This document shows positions 26,728 through 36,209 of a DNA stretch of 64,000 nucleotides, in pieces. The DNA is from G963663315 sp963668255. GTDB taxonomy: Bacteria; Pseudomonadota; Gammaproteobacteria; Arenicellales; Poriferihabitantaceae. Under the pieces are notes generated by a model. That model made no database searches and was not told the origin of the DNA. It was given only the letters and a program-made list of their open reading frames with translations. Within the stretch, counting starts at the first letter, position 1. Each line of letters starts with the position of its first letter. The stretch lies in the NCBI GenBank assembly GCA_965116595.1, contig OZ220708.1, positions 1,426,001-1,490,000 on the forward strand, in the 5' to 3' direction. The position numbers and the translations under genes are program-made.

Positions 26728-29048
26728 TTATCTGCCCTCTGGTCATGGTGGGTTTCGGTGTCCGTTTCCGCCGACTTTTTCTTCCATAGCGCCACTTTAC
26801 TGAAGCTTTGCAGATTGGGCGCGATGATCTTGGTGTTGCCGGACAAGGCGGTTTCCAGCTTTTCTCTCCAAAGCATATTGCGAAGGACATCGGGCGCTGT
26901 CTGCATGGCTGTGGATATGGTTGAGATCGCGTCGGCCTCGGCGCCGGAGGCGGCCACTCTCCGATGTGCCTTTCCCCGGGCCTGTTCCACTTCATACACG
27001 GCGTTACCGTGAGCCTGGGGTATCAGGGATACCATGAAACTCTGCGCGTCGGTGATGAACCGCTCACGATCTTCCTGGGCGCTGGAAATCTCCCTGAAGG
27101 AACTCATGGATTCAGCCACCGGGTTTATATCCAGCAGATTTACCTTGACCAGGTCAATACTGTTGAATACCGCATGTTGCGGGTCATCGCCGGGCGTATC
27201 GAACAGGGTCGCGATTTCCCGTTCCAGGGGGTCGCGGTAACTGGTCAGCAACTGATCCAGGTCGCGCGCCGATACAAAGGCGCGAACCTGATCCCGGACC
27301 GCGTTCTCGACGATTTCGTCCGGGTTCTTTGTTCCGTAGTGCCAGGCATGCGGGTCGTTCACCTTGTATTGCACGTTCATGGTCAGGGTCAGCATGTTGA
27401 GGTCGCCCGACAAATACTCGTAGGGGCTGGAGGCCATAATGGATTTCACTTCCCGCACCGGCCATTTGTCGACCTGGACGAAGGGGCGGGGAGCGAGATA
27501 GTGCAGCCCCGGTGACAGGTCTTTCCAGTGGACCTTGCCGAACAGGAGACCATAGCCGACATGGCCCGGAGGCACGGTCGTAAATCCACTGCCGAGAAAC
27601 AGCGCCAGAACCAGGCTGTAGAGCATCATTCCCATTGGTGTGGTCGGTGATACGATCCCGGCGAAGGAGCGATTTCGGGTCAGTCGGCCCCACACCCGTT
27701 TCCAGGGCCTGGACAACGGGCGAACGTTGAGCAGCAGGTCTTCGTAGCCGCTGTGCAGGGCGCCGGCCCGGAACCGCCAGATGATCAGGGCAATCAGCGC
27801 GAAAGCGCCTCCCCACTGAATAAGCCACAAGACGGTGGAGTCGGACGCATCGAGATTGACGGAAATCGTCAGGCCGGTAGCCAGAAGCAGGACATCAATG
27901 AGAATACCCAGGATGACGGTGACCACGATCACTACAGAGACGTAGATGGAGGCGAAGCGTGTTCCGAACTGGCTCATGATGATCGCGATGGTACCGGTGT
28001 TAGTCGCCGGCCCGGTCATCAGAAACACCATCGCCGCGCCGGGGCTGAATCCCTTGGCAACCAGCGCCGCGGCGATTGGCGTGCTTGCCGACGCACAGAT
28101 ATACAGAGGAACGCCTACCAGCACCATAATCGGGTAGGATAACCAGCGCGCGTATTCGTTGGCCATCAGGTCACTCGGAATGACCAGATAAAGCAATCCG
28201 CCCAGCGCGACGCCGACCAACAGTGCGAACAGGATATCATCCGCTATTTCGACGAAGCCATAGTGCATGATGTGTTTGGCGATCTTCCTGAAATCCAGAC
28301 CGGACTCGTCCGCAGGGGAGGGGGCGGGTTGTTTGTCTTCGGTGAATTCCGGTTCCCGATAGAAGTCGGGTTTTATCCAGAACCCCAGTTTTCGCTTGCC
28401 GAACATGTTGGGAAATCCTTTTATCCATGCGATCAGCAACATCTTCATTCGAGACGGGCTTATGTAGCAATCGCTGGTTTCCTCGATCAGCGGTTTGTGT
28501 ACGCCGTGATCGTGGTCGTGGCCGTGGCCGTGTCCGTGGCCGTGATCATGCCCGTGGTCATGATCGTGATCATGGTCATGGTCATGGTCATGGTCACCCG
28601 CTTCCGGTTCGTCCCGGTCATCCCGGATCAGCCCGATGCAGAAGACGCCGGCGACGACTGCCGTGATGAAGCTGACGACGGGACGGACGATTGCGACGAT
28701 CCAGCCGAAGAAGGCGTTGGTGACCAGAATGGAGTCCGCCCCGGTTTCCGGCGCGGTGATCAGAAACGACATGCAGGCGGAACGGGACGCTCCCTTGTTC
28801 CGCATCTCGGCGACGACCGGTACGACGGAGCAACTGCAGAGTGGTACGGGTACGCCTATGGCCGCGCTCGTGCTCACTGATTTCAGGCTGTCGTCCTTGA
28901 GATACCTGAGTATGGCCTGGCGCGAGATGAACACATGAATCAGACCGGACAGGAGCAGTCCGAGCAACAGCATGGGCGCTAACAGCAGGAATGACGACCA
29001 GAGGAAATCAAAGTAGATGGTCAGCGCATCCAGAAACCCGGAACCCAT
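26724..29048 (-). CDS. Fusion of metal permease (SO_0444/DUF318 type) and SPFH domain with a His-rich loop
   Basis: A 774-residue chimera. Residues 1-145 and 265-425 form the two halves of a permease resembling the SO_0444 Cu/Zn efflux and DUF318/ArsP families, with PLCSCSVVP (69-77) and a second-half signature around GVPLYICASAS. Between them residues 152-184 are a run of His with Asp or Gly, a likely metal-binding loop. Residues 480-500 are a further helix, then an HflK-like SPFH domain (about 490-700). The two parts are usually separate proteins. It heads the operon. Metal efflux in a membrane cage is inferred, not shown. The reading frame is continuous with no sign of a sequencing join. 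Confidence 0.85.
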   Translation of the reverse strand: MGSGFLDALTIYFDFLWSSFLLLAPMLLLGLLLSGLIHVFISRQAILRYLKDDSLKSVSTSAAIGVPVPLCSCSVVPVVAEMRNKGASRSACMSFLITAPETGADSILVTNAFFGWIVAIVRPVVSFITAVVAGVFCIGLIRDDRDEPEAGDHDHDHDHDHDHDHGHDHGHGHGHGHDHDHGVHKPLIEETSDCYISPSRMKMLLIAWIKGFPNMFGKRKLGFWIKPDFYREPEFTEDKQPAPSPADESGLDFRKIAKHIMHYGFVEIADDILFALLVGVALGGLLYLVIPSDLMANEYARWLSYPIMVLVGVPLYICASASTPIAAALVAKGFSPGAAMVFLMTGPATNTGTIAIIMSQFGTRFASIYVSVVIVVTVILGILIDVLLLATGLTISVNLDASDSTVLWLIQWGGAFALIALIIWRFRAGALHSGYEDLLLNVRPLSRPWKRVWGRLTRNRSFAGIVSPTTPMGMMLYSLVLALFLGSGFTTVPPGHVGYGLLFGKVHWKDLSPGLHYLAPRPFVQVDKWPVREVKSIMASSPYEYLSGDLNMLTLTMNVQYKVNDPHAWHYGTKNPDEIVENAVRDQVRAFVSARDLDQLLTSYRDPLEREIATLFDTPGDDPQHAVFNSIDLVKVNLLDINPVAESMSSFREISSAQEDRERFITDAQSFMVSLIPQAHGNAVYEVEQARGKAHRRVAASGAEADAISTISTAMQTAPDVLRNMLWREKLETALSGNTKIIAPNLQSFSKVALWKKKSAETDTETHHDQRADK
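28497..28595 (-). repeat. Hexanucleotide-rich tract coding the His loop
   Basis: Repeats of CATGAC, CACGGC and similar units encode alternating His-Asp and His-Gly at about residues 152-184 of the permease/SPFH fusion. The unit is six bases, so slippage would change loop length without a frameshift. Confidence 0.75.
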
Positions 29049-29349
29049 GAAACAGCCTGCCTACACCAGATTGCCGACTCGCCAATTCATCATGGACAAA
29101 TGAAAGGCAGTGAGGAAAAAAGGAACCAGCCGATGGAGAGGGGGTACAATTACCCGGTAATTATCCCGCAGGACAGAAACGTGAAATGTAAAGGAAATTC
29201 TCAACATGAACCATGTGTCCCGTAATTTCTCCGGAAATCCGGCCTTATGCAATCGGGCTGGATTTGCACGCTGCCATACTGATTGCAATTTTACCCGTTA
29301 ATATCCAGAATGTCAATCATCCCAATAGTCTGATTGTTACACCTTGCCA
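29049..29349. other. Divergent intergenic region between the SPFH operon and the ABC-F gene
   Basis: About 300 nt without a gene. It must hold the promoter of the minus-strand permease/SPFH operon and that of the plus-strand ABC-F gene. It contains the palindrome at 29148-29162; nothing else stands out. Confidence 0.6.
29148..29162. promoter_or_regulatory. Perfect palindrome, candidate operator of the permease/SPFH operon
   Basis: AATTACC-C-GGTAATT is an exact 7-bp inverted repeat about one central base. It lies about 100 nt upstream of the permease/SPFH fusion start, where a dimeric regulator could bind. No regulator gene is adjacent. Confidence 0.4.
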
Positions 29350-31260
29350 ATGATAAAGATGCAGAACATCGCTTTGCGTCGCGGCAGCCAGTTGTTGTTT
29401 GAGAACGTTTCCCGGAATATTTATCCGGGTGAAAAGATAGGACTGATCGGGGATAACGGCAGCGGCAAGTCCAGCCTGTTTGCCGCGCTTTTGGGGGAGA
29501 TCAGCCTGGATCAGGGCGATCTTCAGCTGCCCGCGGCAATGCGGATATCCCATGTTGCCCAGGAGACTCCAGACAATGACCGCAGCGCTTTGGAGCATGT
29601 GATCGATGGGGACCAGAGGTTCAGGAAGGTGCAGTCCGACCTGGCGGCGCTGGATGGACAGCATAACGAAGACAGCGCGCGCCTCTACCTGAAGATGGAA
29701 GACATGGATGGTTACAGCGTGCCGGCCAGGGCGGCGAAACTGTTATCCGGTCTGGGGTTCAGGGCGAGCGAACAGGGTAATCCGACTTCTTCCTTTTCGG
29801 GGGGGTGGCGGGTCAGGTTGAACTTGGCCCAGGCGTTGATGGCTCCTTCGGATTTGCTGTTGCTGGATGAACCGACCAATCACCTTGATCTGGACGCAAT
29901 CGTCTGGCTGGAGGAATGGTTGAAGAAATACCAGGGCACGTTGATACTGATTTCCCATGACCGGGAATTGATTGACGGGTGCTGTCGGCAGATATTCCAT
30001 ATTGACGGCAACCGGATTCACAGCTACCCAGGGAACTACAGCCAGTTTGAGCGTCAGCGCGCCGAGAAACTGGCCAGCGAACGGAGCCTGTATGAGAAAC
30101 AGCAGAAAAAAGCGGCGCACATGGAAAGCTACATACGTCGTTTTCGCTACAAGGCGAGCAAGGCGCGACAGGCGCAAAGTCGAGTCAAGGCGCTCGAGAA
30201 ACTCCGGAATATCGCTCCCGCTCATGCGGGGTCGCCCTTCAGTTTTGAGTTCCGGCCCTGTGACCGTCTGTCCGACCCGATTCTCAAGCTGGACGAAGTC
30301 GATGCCGGATATGGTGAACATACTGTCCTGCACGATGTCAATCTTTCGATTTCAGGCGGGAACCGCATCGGGTTGCTGGGCGCCAATGGCGCCGGAAAAT
30401 CAACATTGATCAAAATCATGGCAGGCGAACTGGCGCCGTCAAGTGGCTCCAGGCTGGCGGCCAGACACTTGAAAACGGGTTACTTCGCACAGCATCAGCT
30501 TGAACAACTGGATGCGGGGCTGACTCCGATGCAGCAGTTTCAACGCTGTTATCCCGCGGCCACTACCCAGCAACTCAGACGATACCTTGGCGGGTTCGAT
30601 TTTCGAGGAGAGCGGGTCAACCAGGTGATCGCGCCATTTTCAGGCGGAGAGAAAGCCAGGCTGGCGCTGGCCCTGTTAATCTATGCCGGCCCCAATTTCC
30701 TGTTGCTGGATGAGCCGACCAACCATCTCGACATGGAAATGCGGCATGCATTGAACATGGCGATACAGGACTATGAAGGGGCGATTGTCCTGGTTTCTCA
30801 TGACCGGAGTTTGATCAACAGTGTAGCCGATCAATTATTGTTGATCCGGTCCGGCAGGTTAGAGATGTTCAATGAAGACATGGCAGCGTATTTACGGATT
30901 CTGAAGAATCCGGACACGAAAGAACCAGTTGGCGTGCAGACCTCCGAACATCCTGACGGGCCAGCCAACGGGTTGTCAAAAAAGCAACGCAGACAACTGG
31001 CCGCGCAGTATCGGCAACAACTGAAACCCCAGCGCGACAGAGTCAAAAATCTTGAGCGCAAAATGCAGAAAATCCAGCACGATATTCAATCACTGGATAC
31101 GATTCTGAACGATCCGAACACTTATCAGGAACAAAGCACAGCGGAGCTGGCCGGCATGATGCAGGAGAAGGTTGATCTTGAGCAGGGGTTGAAGTCGGTC
31201 GAGACCGGCTGGATTGACGCCATGGAGGTACTGGAGGATCTGGAGAAACAAATCACCTGA
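29350..31260 (+). CDS. ABC-F family ATPase (YheS-like)
   Basis: The 636-residue soluble protein has two ABC ATPase domains and no membrane helix. Walker A motifs are GDNGSGKSS and GANGAGKST, signatures SFSGGW and PFSGGEKAR, Walker B regions LLLDEPTNHLDL and LLLDEPTNHLDM. A charged linker between the domains and a coiled-coil C-terminus (about 530-636) match YheS/Uup-type ABC-F proteins, which act on ribosomes. ATG 29350 begins MIKMQNI; a TTG at 29344 adds two residues. A REP-like hairpin follows directly after the stop. Confidence 0.9.
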   Translation: MIKMQNIALRRGSQLLFENVSRNIYPGEKIGLIGDNGSGKSSLFAALLGEISLDQGDLQLPAAMRISHVAQETPDNDRSALEHVIDGDQRFRKVQSDLAALDGQHNEDSARLYLKMEDMDGYSVPARAAKLLSGLGFRASEQGNPTSSFSGGWRVRLNLAQALMAPSDLLLLDEPTNHLDLDAIVWLEEWLKKYQGTLILISHDRELIDGCCRQIFHIDGNRIHSYPGNYSQFERQRAEKLASERSLYEKQQKKAAHMESYIRRFRYKASKARQAQSRVKALEKLRNIAPAHAGSPFSFEFRPCDRLSDPILKLDEVDAGYGEHTVLHDVNLSISGGNRIGLLGANGAGKSTLIKIMAGELAPSSGSRLAARHLKTGYFAQHQLEQLDAGLTPMQQFQRCYPAATTQQLRRYLGGFDFRGERVNQVIAPFSGGEKARLALALLIYAGPNFLLLDEPTNHLDMEMRHALNMAIQDYEGAIVLVSHDRSLINSVADQLLLIRSGRLEMFNEDMAAYLRILKNPDTKEPVGVQTSEHPDGPANGLSKKQRRQLAAQYRQQLKPQRDRVKNLERKMQKIQHDIQSLDTILNDPNTYQEQSTAELAGMMQEKVDLEQGLKSVETGWIDAMEVLEDLEKQIT

Positions 31261-31264
31261 CGGC

Positions 31265-31284
31265 GGGCAGGCACGGTGTGCCCC
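31265..31284 (+). repeat. REP-like palindrome, copy 1
   Basis: GGGCA...TGCCC around a GGCACGGTG loop lies 4 nt after the ABC-F stop, in the position of a transcription-end hairpin. It shares its GGGCAGGCACGGTG start with copy 2 at 35170. Confidence 0.5.
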
Positions 31285-31502
31285 TGCGATGACGGGGTTG
31301 GTTTATTCAGCCTGATCGAATATGATTGCCGGCTTAGTTTTACCTATGTCACAGGATCAGTCCCATTTTCAGTGGACACGATCACGCTCAAAGGCAATCA
31401 TAAACAGTCCGGGCTGTCCATCACCCGCCAGTAGTATGCTGGCCGGACATATCCGGGCATGGAATATTATTTACCAATCACCAACCAAGAGGACTCGTAA
31501 TT

Positions 31503-32468
31503 ATGAAATCAACATTTACCCCAATACTATTCGCCGCCAGCATGCTGATGGCTTCCGGCACGGCCAGCGCCGCGGAAAGCGTCAACATCGGCACGCCGGC
31601 CTGGACCGGTGCTCAGGCAATCGCCAATCTGATCAAGGTGGTTGTGGAAGAGAGAATTGGTGGTACAGCGGAACTCGTTCCCGGAACCAACGCCACAATT
31701 TTCCAGGCGATGGACCAGGGCAAGGGTGATATCGATGTACACCCTGACGTCTGGCTGCCTAACCAGGAAAACTTCACCAAGGAATACGTTGACGGCAAGG
31801 GAACGGTGGCATTGAGCCAGAATCCTTACGAGGGCAAGCAGAACTTTTGTGTCTCCAAGGCGTTTTCCGAGGCAAATAATGTGACTTCGATTTTCGACCT
31901 GGCCCGCCCGGAAGTGGCCGCACTGATGGACGGTGACGGTAACGGCAAGGGTGAGATCTGGATTGGCGCCCCAGGCTGGGCGTCCGCCAATGTCAATGAA
32001 GTCAAAGTCCGGGATTACGGGCTGATGGATTTCATGGAACCCGTGCGCGCGGAGCAGAGCGTAATGGTGGCCGAAGTGGGAGACCGTCTGAAGAAGAATA
32101 CCGGCTATGCCTTCTATTGCTATGCTCCCCATGCAATCTGGTATATGTATGATGTGGTCACCCTGGAGGAGCCGGCATTCGATCCGGAAAAATATGTCAT
32201 GGTGCAGCCGAAGGAAGATCCGGACTGGTTTGAGAAATCTTCAGTCATGACCGAGGACGCCCTGAAAAGGGTCCAGGTTGCCTGGTCGAAGTCTCTTGAT
32301 TCCCGTTCCCCGATCATCGCAGGGTTTCTCGCCAACATGGCTCTGGACACTGCGACAGTCAGTTACTTCGCTTTCGAAATCGCCGGGAATGGTCGGGACC
32401 CTGCTGAGGTGGCGAAGGAATGGGTGGCCGCAAACAGCGAGCGGGTGGATAGCTGGCTGGGCCTTTGA
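31503..32468 (+). CDS. proX: ProX-type glycine betaine/choline-binding protein
   Basis: A 321-residue exported protein with a signal peptide to about residue 23 and the OpuAC/ProX fold (VNIGTPAWTGAQAIANLIKV, GDIDVHPDVWLPNQ). Aromatic residues near YCYAPHAIWYMYD could form the betaine cage. It would capture glycine betaine or a similar compatible solute for ProVW. An AGAGGA stands about 10 nt before the ATG. The order X-V-W differs from the E. coli V-W-X order. A 63-nt gap separates it from proV. Confidence 0.9.
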   Translation: MKSTFTPILFAASMLMASGTASAAESVNIGTPAWTGAQAIANLIKVVVEERIGGTAELVPGTNATIFQAMDQGKGDIDVHPDVWLPNQENFTKEYVDGKGTVALSQNPYEGKQNFCVSKAFSEANNVTSIFDLARPEVAALMDGDGNGKGEIWIGAPGWASANVNEVKVRDYGLMDFMEPVRAEQSVMVAEVGDRLKKNTGYAFYCYAPHAIWYMYDVVTLEEPAFDPEKYVMVQPKEDPDWFEKSSVMTEDALKRVQVAWSKSLDSRSPIIAGFLANMALDTATVSYFAFEIAGNGRDPAEVAKEWVAANSERVDSWLGL

Positions 32469-32531
32469 TATCCCGACGTAACTTCTGACGTCATACTACT
32501 TCGAAGCGCCGGCCTGACCGGCGCTTCCGTT

Positions 32532-33626
32532 ATGTACAAGATGGACAAAGAGAATATCGAATCTGGCGCTGCCGAAGCCGGTGCGATCAGGGTGGAAAGT
32601 GTCTGGAAGGTTTTTGGCGACCAGTGGCAGGCCGCCCTGTCCGGTATCCAGGCCAATGGATACTCCAAGGCGGAGACTCTGGAGAAATACAACTGCGTAG
32701 TCGGAGTGGCCGATGTCAGCTTCGAGGTGGAGCGCGGTGAAATTTTCTGCATCATGGGCTTGTCCGGGAGCGGCAAGTCCACACTGGTGAGACACATCAA
32801 CCGGTTGCTGGAACCTTCCGCGGGGCGCATCATGGTTGGCGGACAGGATGTGATGGAAATGGAAGAGGATGCGTTGCGTCGTTTCCGCAACGAACACATT
32901 GCCATGGTTTTCCAGAATTTCGCGCTGATGCCCCATCGTTCGGTACTGGACAATATCGCCATGCCGCTGGAAATCCGCGGAATCAACAAGAATCGCCGTA
33001 TGCATGTGGCCGAAAAAACGCTGGCGATGGTGGAACTGGGCGGATGGGGTAACAAGTTCGCGCACGAATTGTCCGGTGGTATGCAACAGCGTGTGGGCCT
33101 GGCCCGGGCAATCGCTGCGGATCCTGAGATCCTGCTGATGGATGAGCCGTTCAGTGCGCTGGATCCACTGATCCGCCGCCAGTTGCAGACCGAGTTCATG
33201 GGGCTGGCGTCCGAGATGCGCAAGACAACGGTTTTTATCACGCATGATCTCGACGAAGCAGTGCGCATCGGTCATCGTATCGCCATCATGCATGATGGAC
33301 ATGTGGTACAGATTGGCAAACCCGCGGATATCGTCATGCATCCCGCGGATGACTATGTCGCAGATTTCGTTGCCGGAATATCCAGGCTCAAGGTAGTACG
33401 GGCAGAAACGATCATGCAGCCTCTGATCGAATACGAGGCGGCACATGGGTCGCTGCCGGACGGTGTGCCGGAATTTCTGCTGACAGATAATCTGAGTGTC
33501 CTGATTCGTGCCGCCATTGACAGCGAGTTGCCCATTCGCATCAATGACAGCGCAGGGCGCGCCCGGGGCGTCATTACCCGGTCTGACCTGTTAACAACAG
33601 TCATTGAGGGGACAGAAACATCATGA
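32532..33626 (+). CDS. proV: ProV ATPase of betaine ABC importer
   Basis: The 364-residue ATPase has Walker A GLSGSGKST (about residues 76-84), signature ELSGGMQQRVG and Walker B LLMDEPFSALD. An extra N-terminal stretch (about residues 20-60, containing QANGYSKAETLEKYN) is typical of ProV/OpuAA. The C-terminus (about 290-355) is CBS-like, as expected for an osmosensing ATPase. It overlaps proW by 4 nt (ATGA). Confidence 0.92.
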   Translation: MYKMDKENIESGAAEAGAIRVESVWKVFGDQWQAALSGIQANGYSKAETLEKYNCVVGVADVSFEVERGEIFCIMGLSGSGKSTLVRHINRLLEPSAGRIMVGGQDVMEMEEDALRRFRNEHIAMVFQNFALMPHRSVLDNIAMPLEIRGINKNRRMHVAEKTLAMVELGGWGNKFAHELSGGMQQRVGLARAIAADPEILLMDEPFSALDPLIRRQLQTEFMGLASEMRKTTVFITHDLDEAVRIGHRIAIMHDGHVVQIGKPADIVMHPADDYVADFVAGISRLKVVRAETIMQPLIEYEAAHGSLPDGVPEFLLTDNLSVLIRAAIDSELPIRINDSAGRARGVITRSDLLTTVIEGTETS

Positions 33627-35158
33627 ACCAGTCGGTCGACGAACAGCAATCAATATCCGCGAGCGAATTGCGGGAGGATCACTCGGAACTGGCGCGGGAG
33701 TTTGTCGGCGTCGGACAGAATTACTATCTTCGCGTGTTTGACAAGCTCGGCAGCCGGTCCGGGCTGCAGTGGAGTTTTAACCTGATGGCGGCAGTGCTGG
33801 GGCCGGTCTGGTATGGGATGCGGGGTCTCTGGAATTGGTGCATGCCGTTTGCGGTTCTGGAATCACTCGGCTTCATCCAGATCGCCAGGGGCCTGTTCGG
33901 AGATCTTGCCGTAGAGGCCAGAAACCGTATGGAGAGCGTGCAGGGCACCCTGGAGCTTCGCCGGCAGCAGTTGGAGACGGCCATTGAAGCCAACGCCGCC
34001 AATGTGGATGTCTTCAGGCGGGCTATCGATTCACTGGAATCCGGCATTCTCGAATTGCAGCAGGACGTGATCCGGGCTGAGGAGAGCGCGATCTACGTGG
34101 CGCTTACGGGCCTGTTCCTTCTGATCTTCGTCAAACTTGCGGAGGGGCTGATCGCCAACATCATTCTTGAGCGCCGCTTCTCAGACTGGCTCTCCGACCG
34201 AAGCGTGTCCCACGGAATCAGTAGCCTCCGTACCGGGCTGAGCGCCTTTTTCTTTGTCGTCGTTGTCATCGTCTGTGTTCTGCACTACAGCTTTCCCGGC
34301 AGATATACGTTGTTGATGGAGTTTCCAACCAATCCCGAGTATCGTCTCACTGCGATAGAAGGGGTAAAGCAGTTTTTTAACTGGACCGTGCTCAAGGGCG
34401 AGTGGTTTTTTGACGTCATTACACTGGGTATCCGGACCTTGCTGGATGCTCTCGAAGTGGTATTCGTGGAATCGCCGTGGATCGTGATCGCCAGTTTCAT
34501 TGTGTTATTGACCTGGCTTTCAGCCGGTCCACGCACTGCGGTATGGTCCGGCGCGTTTCTCGCCTACATGGGGCTGTTGGGTTTCTGGGAGAAGGCCATG
34601 ACCACGTTGGCCCTGCTGGGAACGGCGGCGCTCATCAGCATCTCTATCGGTATTCCCGTAGGCATGTTCTGCGCTCGCCGACAGCGGGTATATGCCGTCC
34701 TGCGGCCGATCATGGATTTCATGCAGACCATGCCGGCTTTTGTATTCATGATTCCTGTGATCGCTTTCTTCGGCACCGGCAAGCCCGCGGCAATTGTTAC
34801 CACCATGATTTTTGGAGGTACTCCTGTGGTTCGCCTCACGGTGCTGGGATTGCGGGGCGTACCGGAACATATCCGTGAGGCTGCGATCGCCTACGGCGCG
34901 TCAAAATGGTATCTGCTGCGCAAAGTCGACCTGCCCTTGGCGGCGCCCTCAATACTCGCCGGCGTCAACCAGACCATCATGCTGAGCTTGGCCATGGTGG
35001 TGGTGGCGTCTCTGATCGGGGCCAAGGGGCTCGGTGAGGACGTGCTGGAAGCCCTGCAGTACGCTTCGGTCGGACAGGGTATTCTGGCCGGCTTCTCGAT
35101 CCTGTTCTGCGCCATGATCCTGGACCAGATCGTGCAGGGCCGCCGCAAGGGTCAATGA
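33623..35158 (+). CDS. proW: ProW permease with extended N-terminal region
   Basis: A 511-residue BPD-type permease. The conserved transport domain spans about residues 300-505 (TALISISIGIPVGMF, AIAYGASKWYLLRKVDLP, the EAA-like loop). The first 300 residues add hydrophobic segments and a coiled-coil-like stretch (about 92-160), longer than the E. coli ProW leader. It works with ProV and ProX in osmoprotectant uptake. A REP-like hairpin stands just after the stop. Confidence 0.88.
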   Translation: MNQSVDEQQSISASELREDHSELAREFVGVGQNYYLRVFDKLGSRSGLQWSFNLMAAVLGPVWYGMRGLWNWCMPFAVLESLGFIQIARGLFGDLAVEARNRMESVQGTLELRRQQLETAIEANAANVDVFRRAIDSLESGILELQQDVIRAEESAIYVALTGLFLLIFVKLAEGLIANIILERRFSDWLSDRSVSHGISSLRTGLSAFFFVVVVIVCVLHYSFPGRYTLLMEFPTNPEYRLTAIEGVKQFFNWTVLKGEWFFDVITLGIRTLLDALEVVFVESPWIVIASFIVLLTWLSAGPRTAVWSGAFLAYMGLLGFWEKAMTTLALLGTAALISISIGIPVGMFCARRQRVYAVLRPIMDFMQTMPAFVFMIPVIAFFGTGKPAAIVTTMIFGGTPVVRLTVLGLRGVPEHIREAAIAYGASKWYLLRKVDLPLAAPSILAGVNQTIMLSLAMVVVASLIGAKGLGEDVLEALQYASVGQGILAGFSILFCAMILDQIVQGRRKGQ

Positions 35159-35169
35159 GGCGGGGTGAC

Positions 35170-35191
35170 GGGCAGGCACGGTGGCCTGCCC
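35170..35191 (+). repeat. REP-like palindrome, copy 2
   Basis: GGGCAGGC and GCCTGCCC form a perfect 8-bp stem around a 6-nt loop (ACGGTG) between the convergent proW and ilvE stops. It could end transcription from both sides. Confidence 0.6.
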
Positions 35192-35197
35192 CTGTGG

Positions 35198-36112
35198 TTA
35201 ATAGACCGCGGTGAGCCAGTGCCTGTAATCCGCTTCCTCGCCGAGCAGGATACGACAAAACCATTCCTCCATTTGCCGGGTGATCGGCCCCTTCCCGCCA
35301 TCTCCGATCGGCCGATGGTCAATACTGCTGATGGCCGCCATTTGCACACCGGTGCCGCAGAAAAAAGCCTCATCGGCGATATATAGCTCGGAGCGATCAA
35401 TTTCTCTTTCTTCCACCGGGATTTTGAGTCGGTCCCTGGCCAGTTCAATCAGTGATCTTCTGACGACCCCTTCAAGCAGGTTGGCTGTGACCGGCGGTGT
35501 GATAATGGTCCCGTTCCTTACCATCATGAAATTCGCCGCAGAGGCTTCGGACACATGACCGTCCTGATTCAGCAGGATTGCCTCATCAAATCCGCTTAAC
35601 ATGGCATCACTTTTTGCCAGTGAACTGTTCACATAGGCGCCATTGACTTTCCCTCTGGCAGGGATTGCAGTATCGTCCACCCTCCGCCAACTGCTTACTG
35701 TAACGCTGACCCCCTGATCTTTGCCGAGATAATGGTCGACCGCCTGACTGGAAATGGCAACCTTGTCCTTCGCATCATGCAACCAGACCCGATAAAAGCC
35801 TTCGTCCTTGTAAGCGATAGGCCGGATATAGACATTTTCCCTCCAGCCTTCCCTTCTTAATAACGTCAGGGTAATTTCCTGGAGTTGCTCGTTACTGTAA
35901 TCGATTTCACCGTGCAGAAACCGGACACTGTTCAGGAACCGTTCGTAATGATCGGCCAGTCTGAAAACATGGAGTTGTTGTTGATCCTGATTCCAGTAGG
36001 CCCGGATACCCGCGAAACAACCGGTCCCGTAATGCAGGGTATGATTGGTGATACTCACCGTTGCCTGATCGATTGGAACGATTTCTCCTTCGAAGAAGGC
36101 CAATGTTGTCAT
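35198..36112 (-). CDS. ilvE: Branched-chain amino acid aminotransferase
   Basis: The 304-residue PLP enzyme of fold type IV has the catalytic Lys155 in GKVNGAYVNS, the start region GEIVPIDQATVS and the cofactor-binding end region FFCGTGVQMA. It transfers the amino group between glutamate and the keto acids of leucine, isoleucine and valine. It is a single gene; convergent with proW and about 97 nt downstream of the DMT transporter gene on the same strand. Confidence 0.93.
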   Translation of the reverse strand: MTTLAFFEGEIVPIDQATVSITNHTLHYGTGCFAGIRAYWNQDQQQLHVFRLADHYERFLNSVRFLHGEIDYSNEQLQEITLTLLRREGWRENVYIRPIAYKDEGFYRVWLHDAKDKVAISSQAVDHYLGKDQGVSVTVSSWRRVDDTAIPARGKVNGAYVNSSLAKSDAMLSGFDEAILLNQDGHVSEASAANFMMVRNGTIITPPVTANLLEGVVRRSLIELARDRLKIPVEEREIDRSELYIADEAFFCGTGVQMAAISSIDHRPIGDGGKGPITRQMEEWFCRILLGEEADYRHWLTAVY

Positions 36113-36209
36113 AGTGATACCGCAGTTTGAATAAATGGCTGGATGCTGATTGCACCAGGCGAATTGCAGGTAAATTGTACTGGATATATCGGATTGGGTG
36201 GGAGGTTTT

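Noticed and set aside
28263..28880. A 205-residue plus-strand frame with Val/Met-rich repeats
   Set aside because: It is the mirror of the His-coding repeat on the minus strand.
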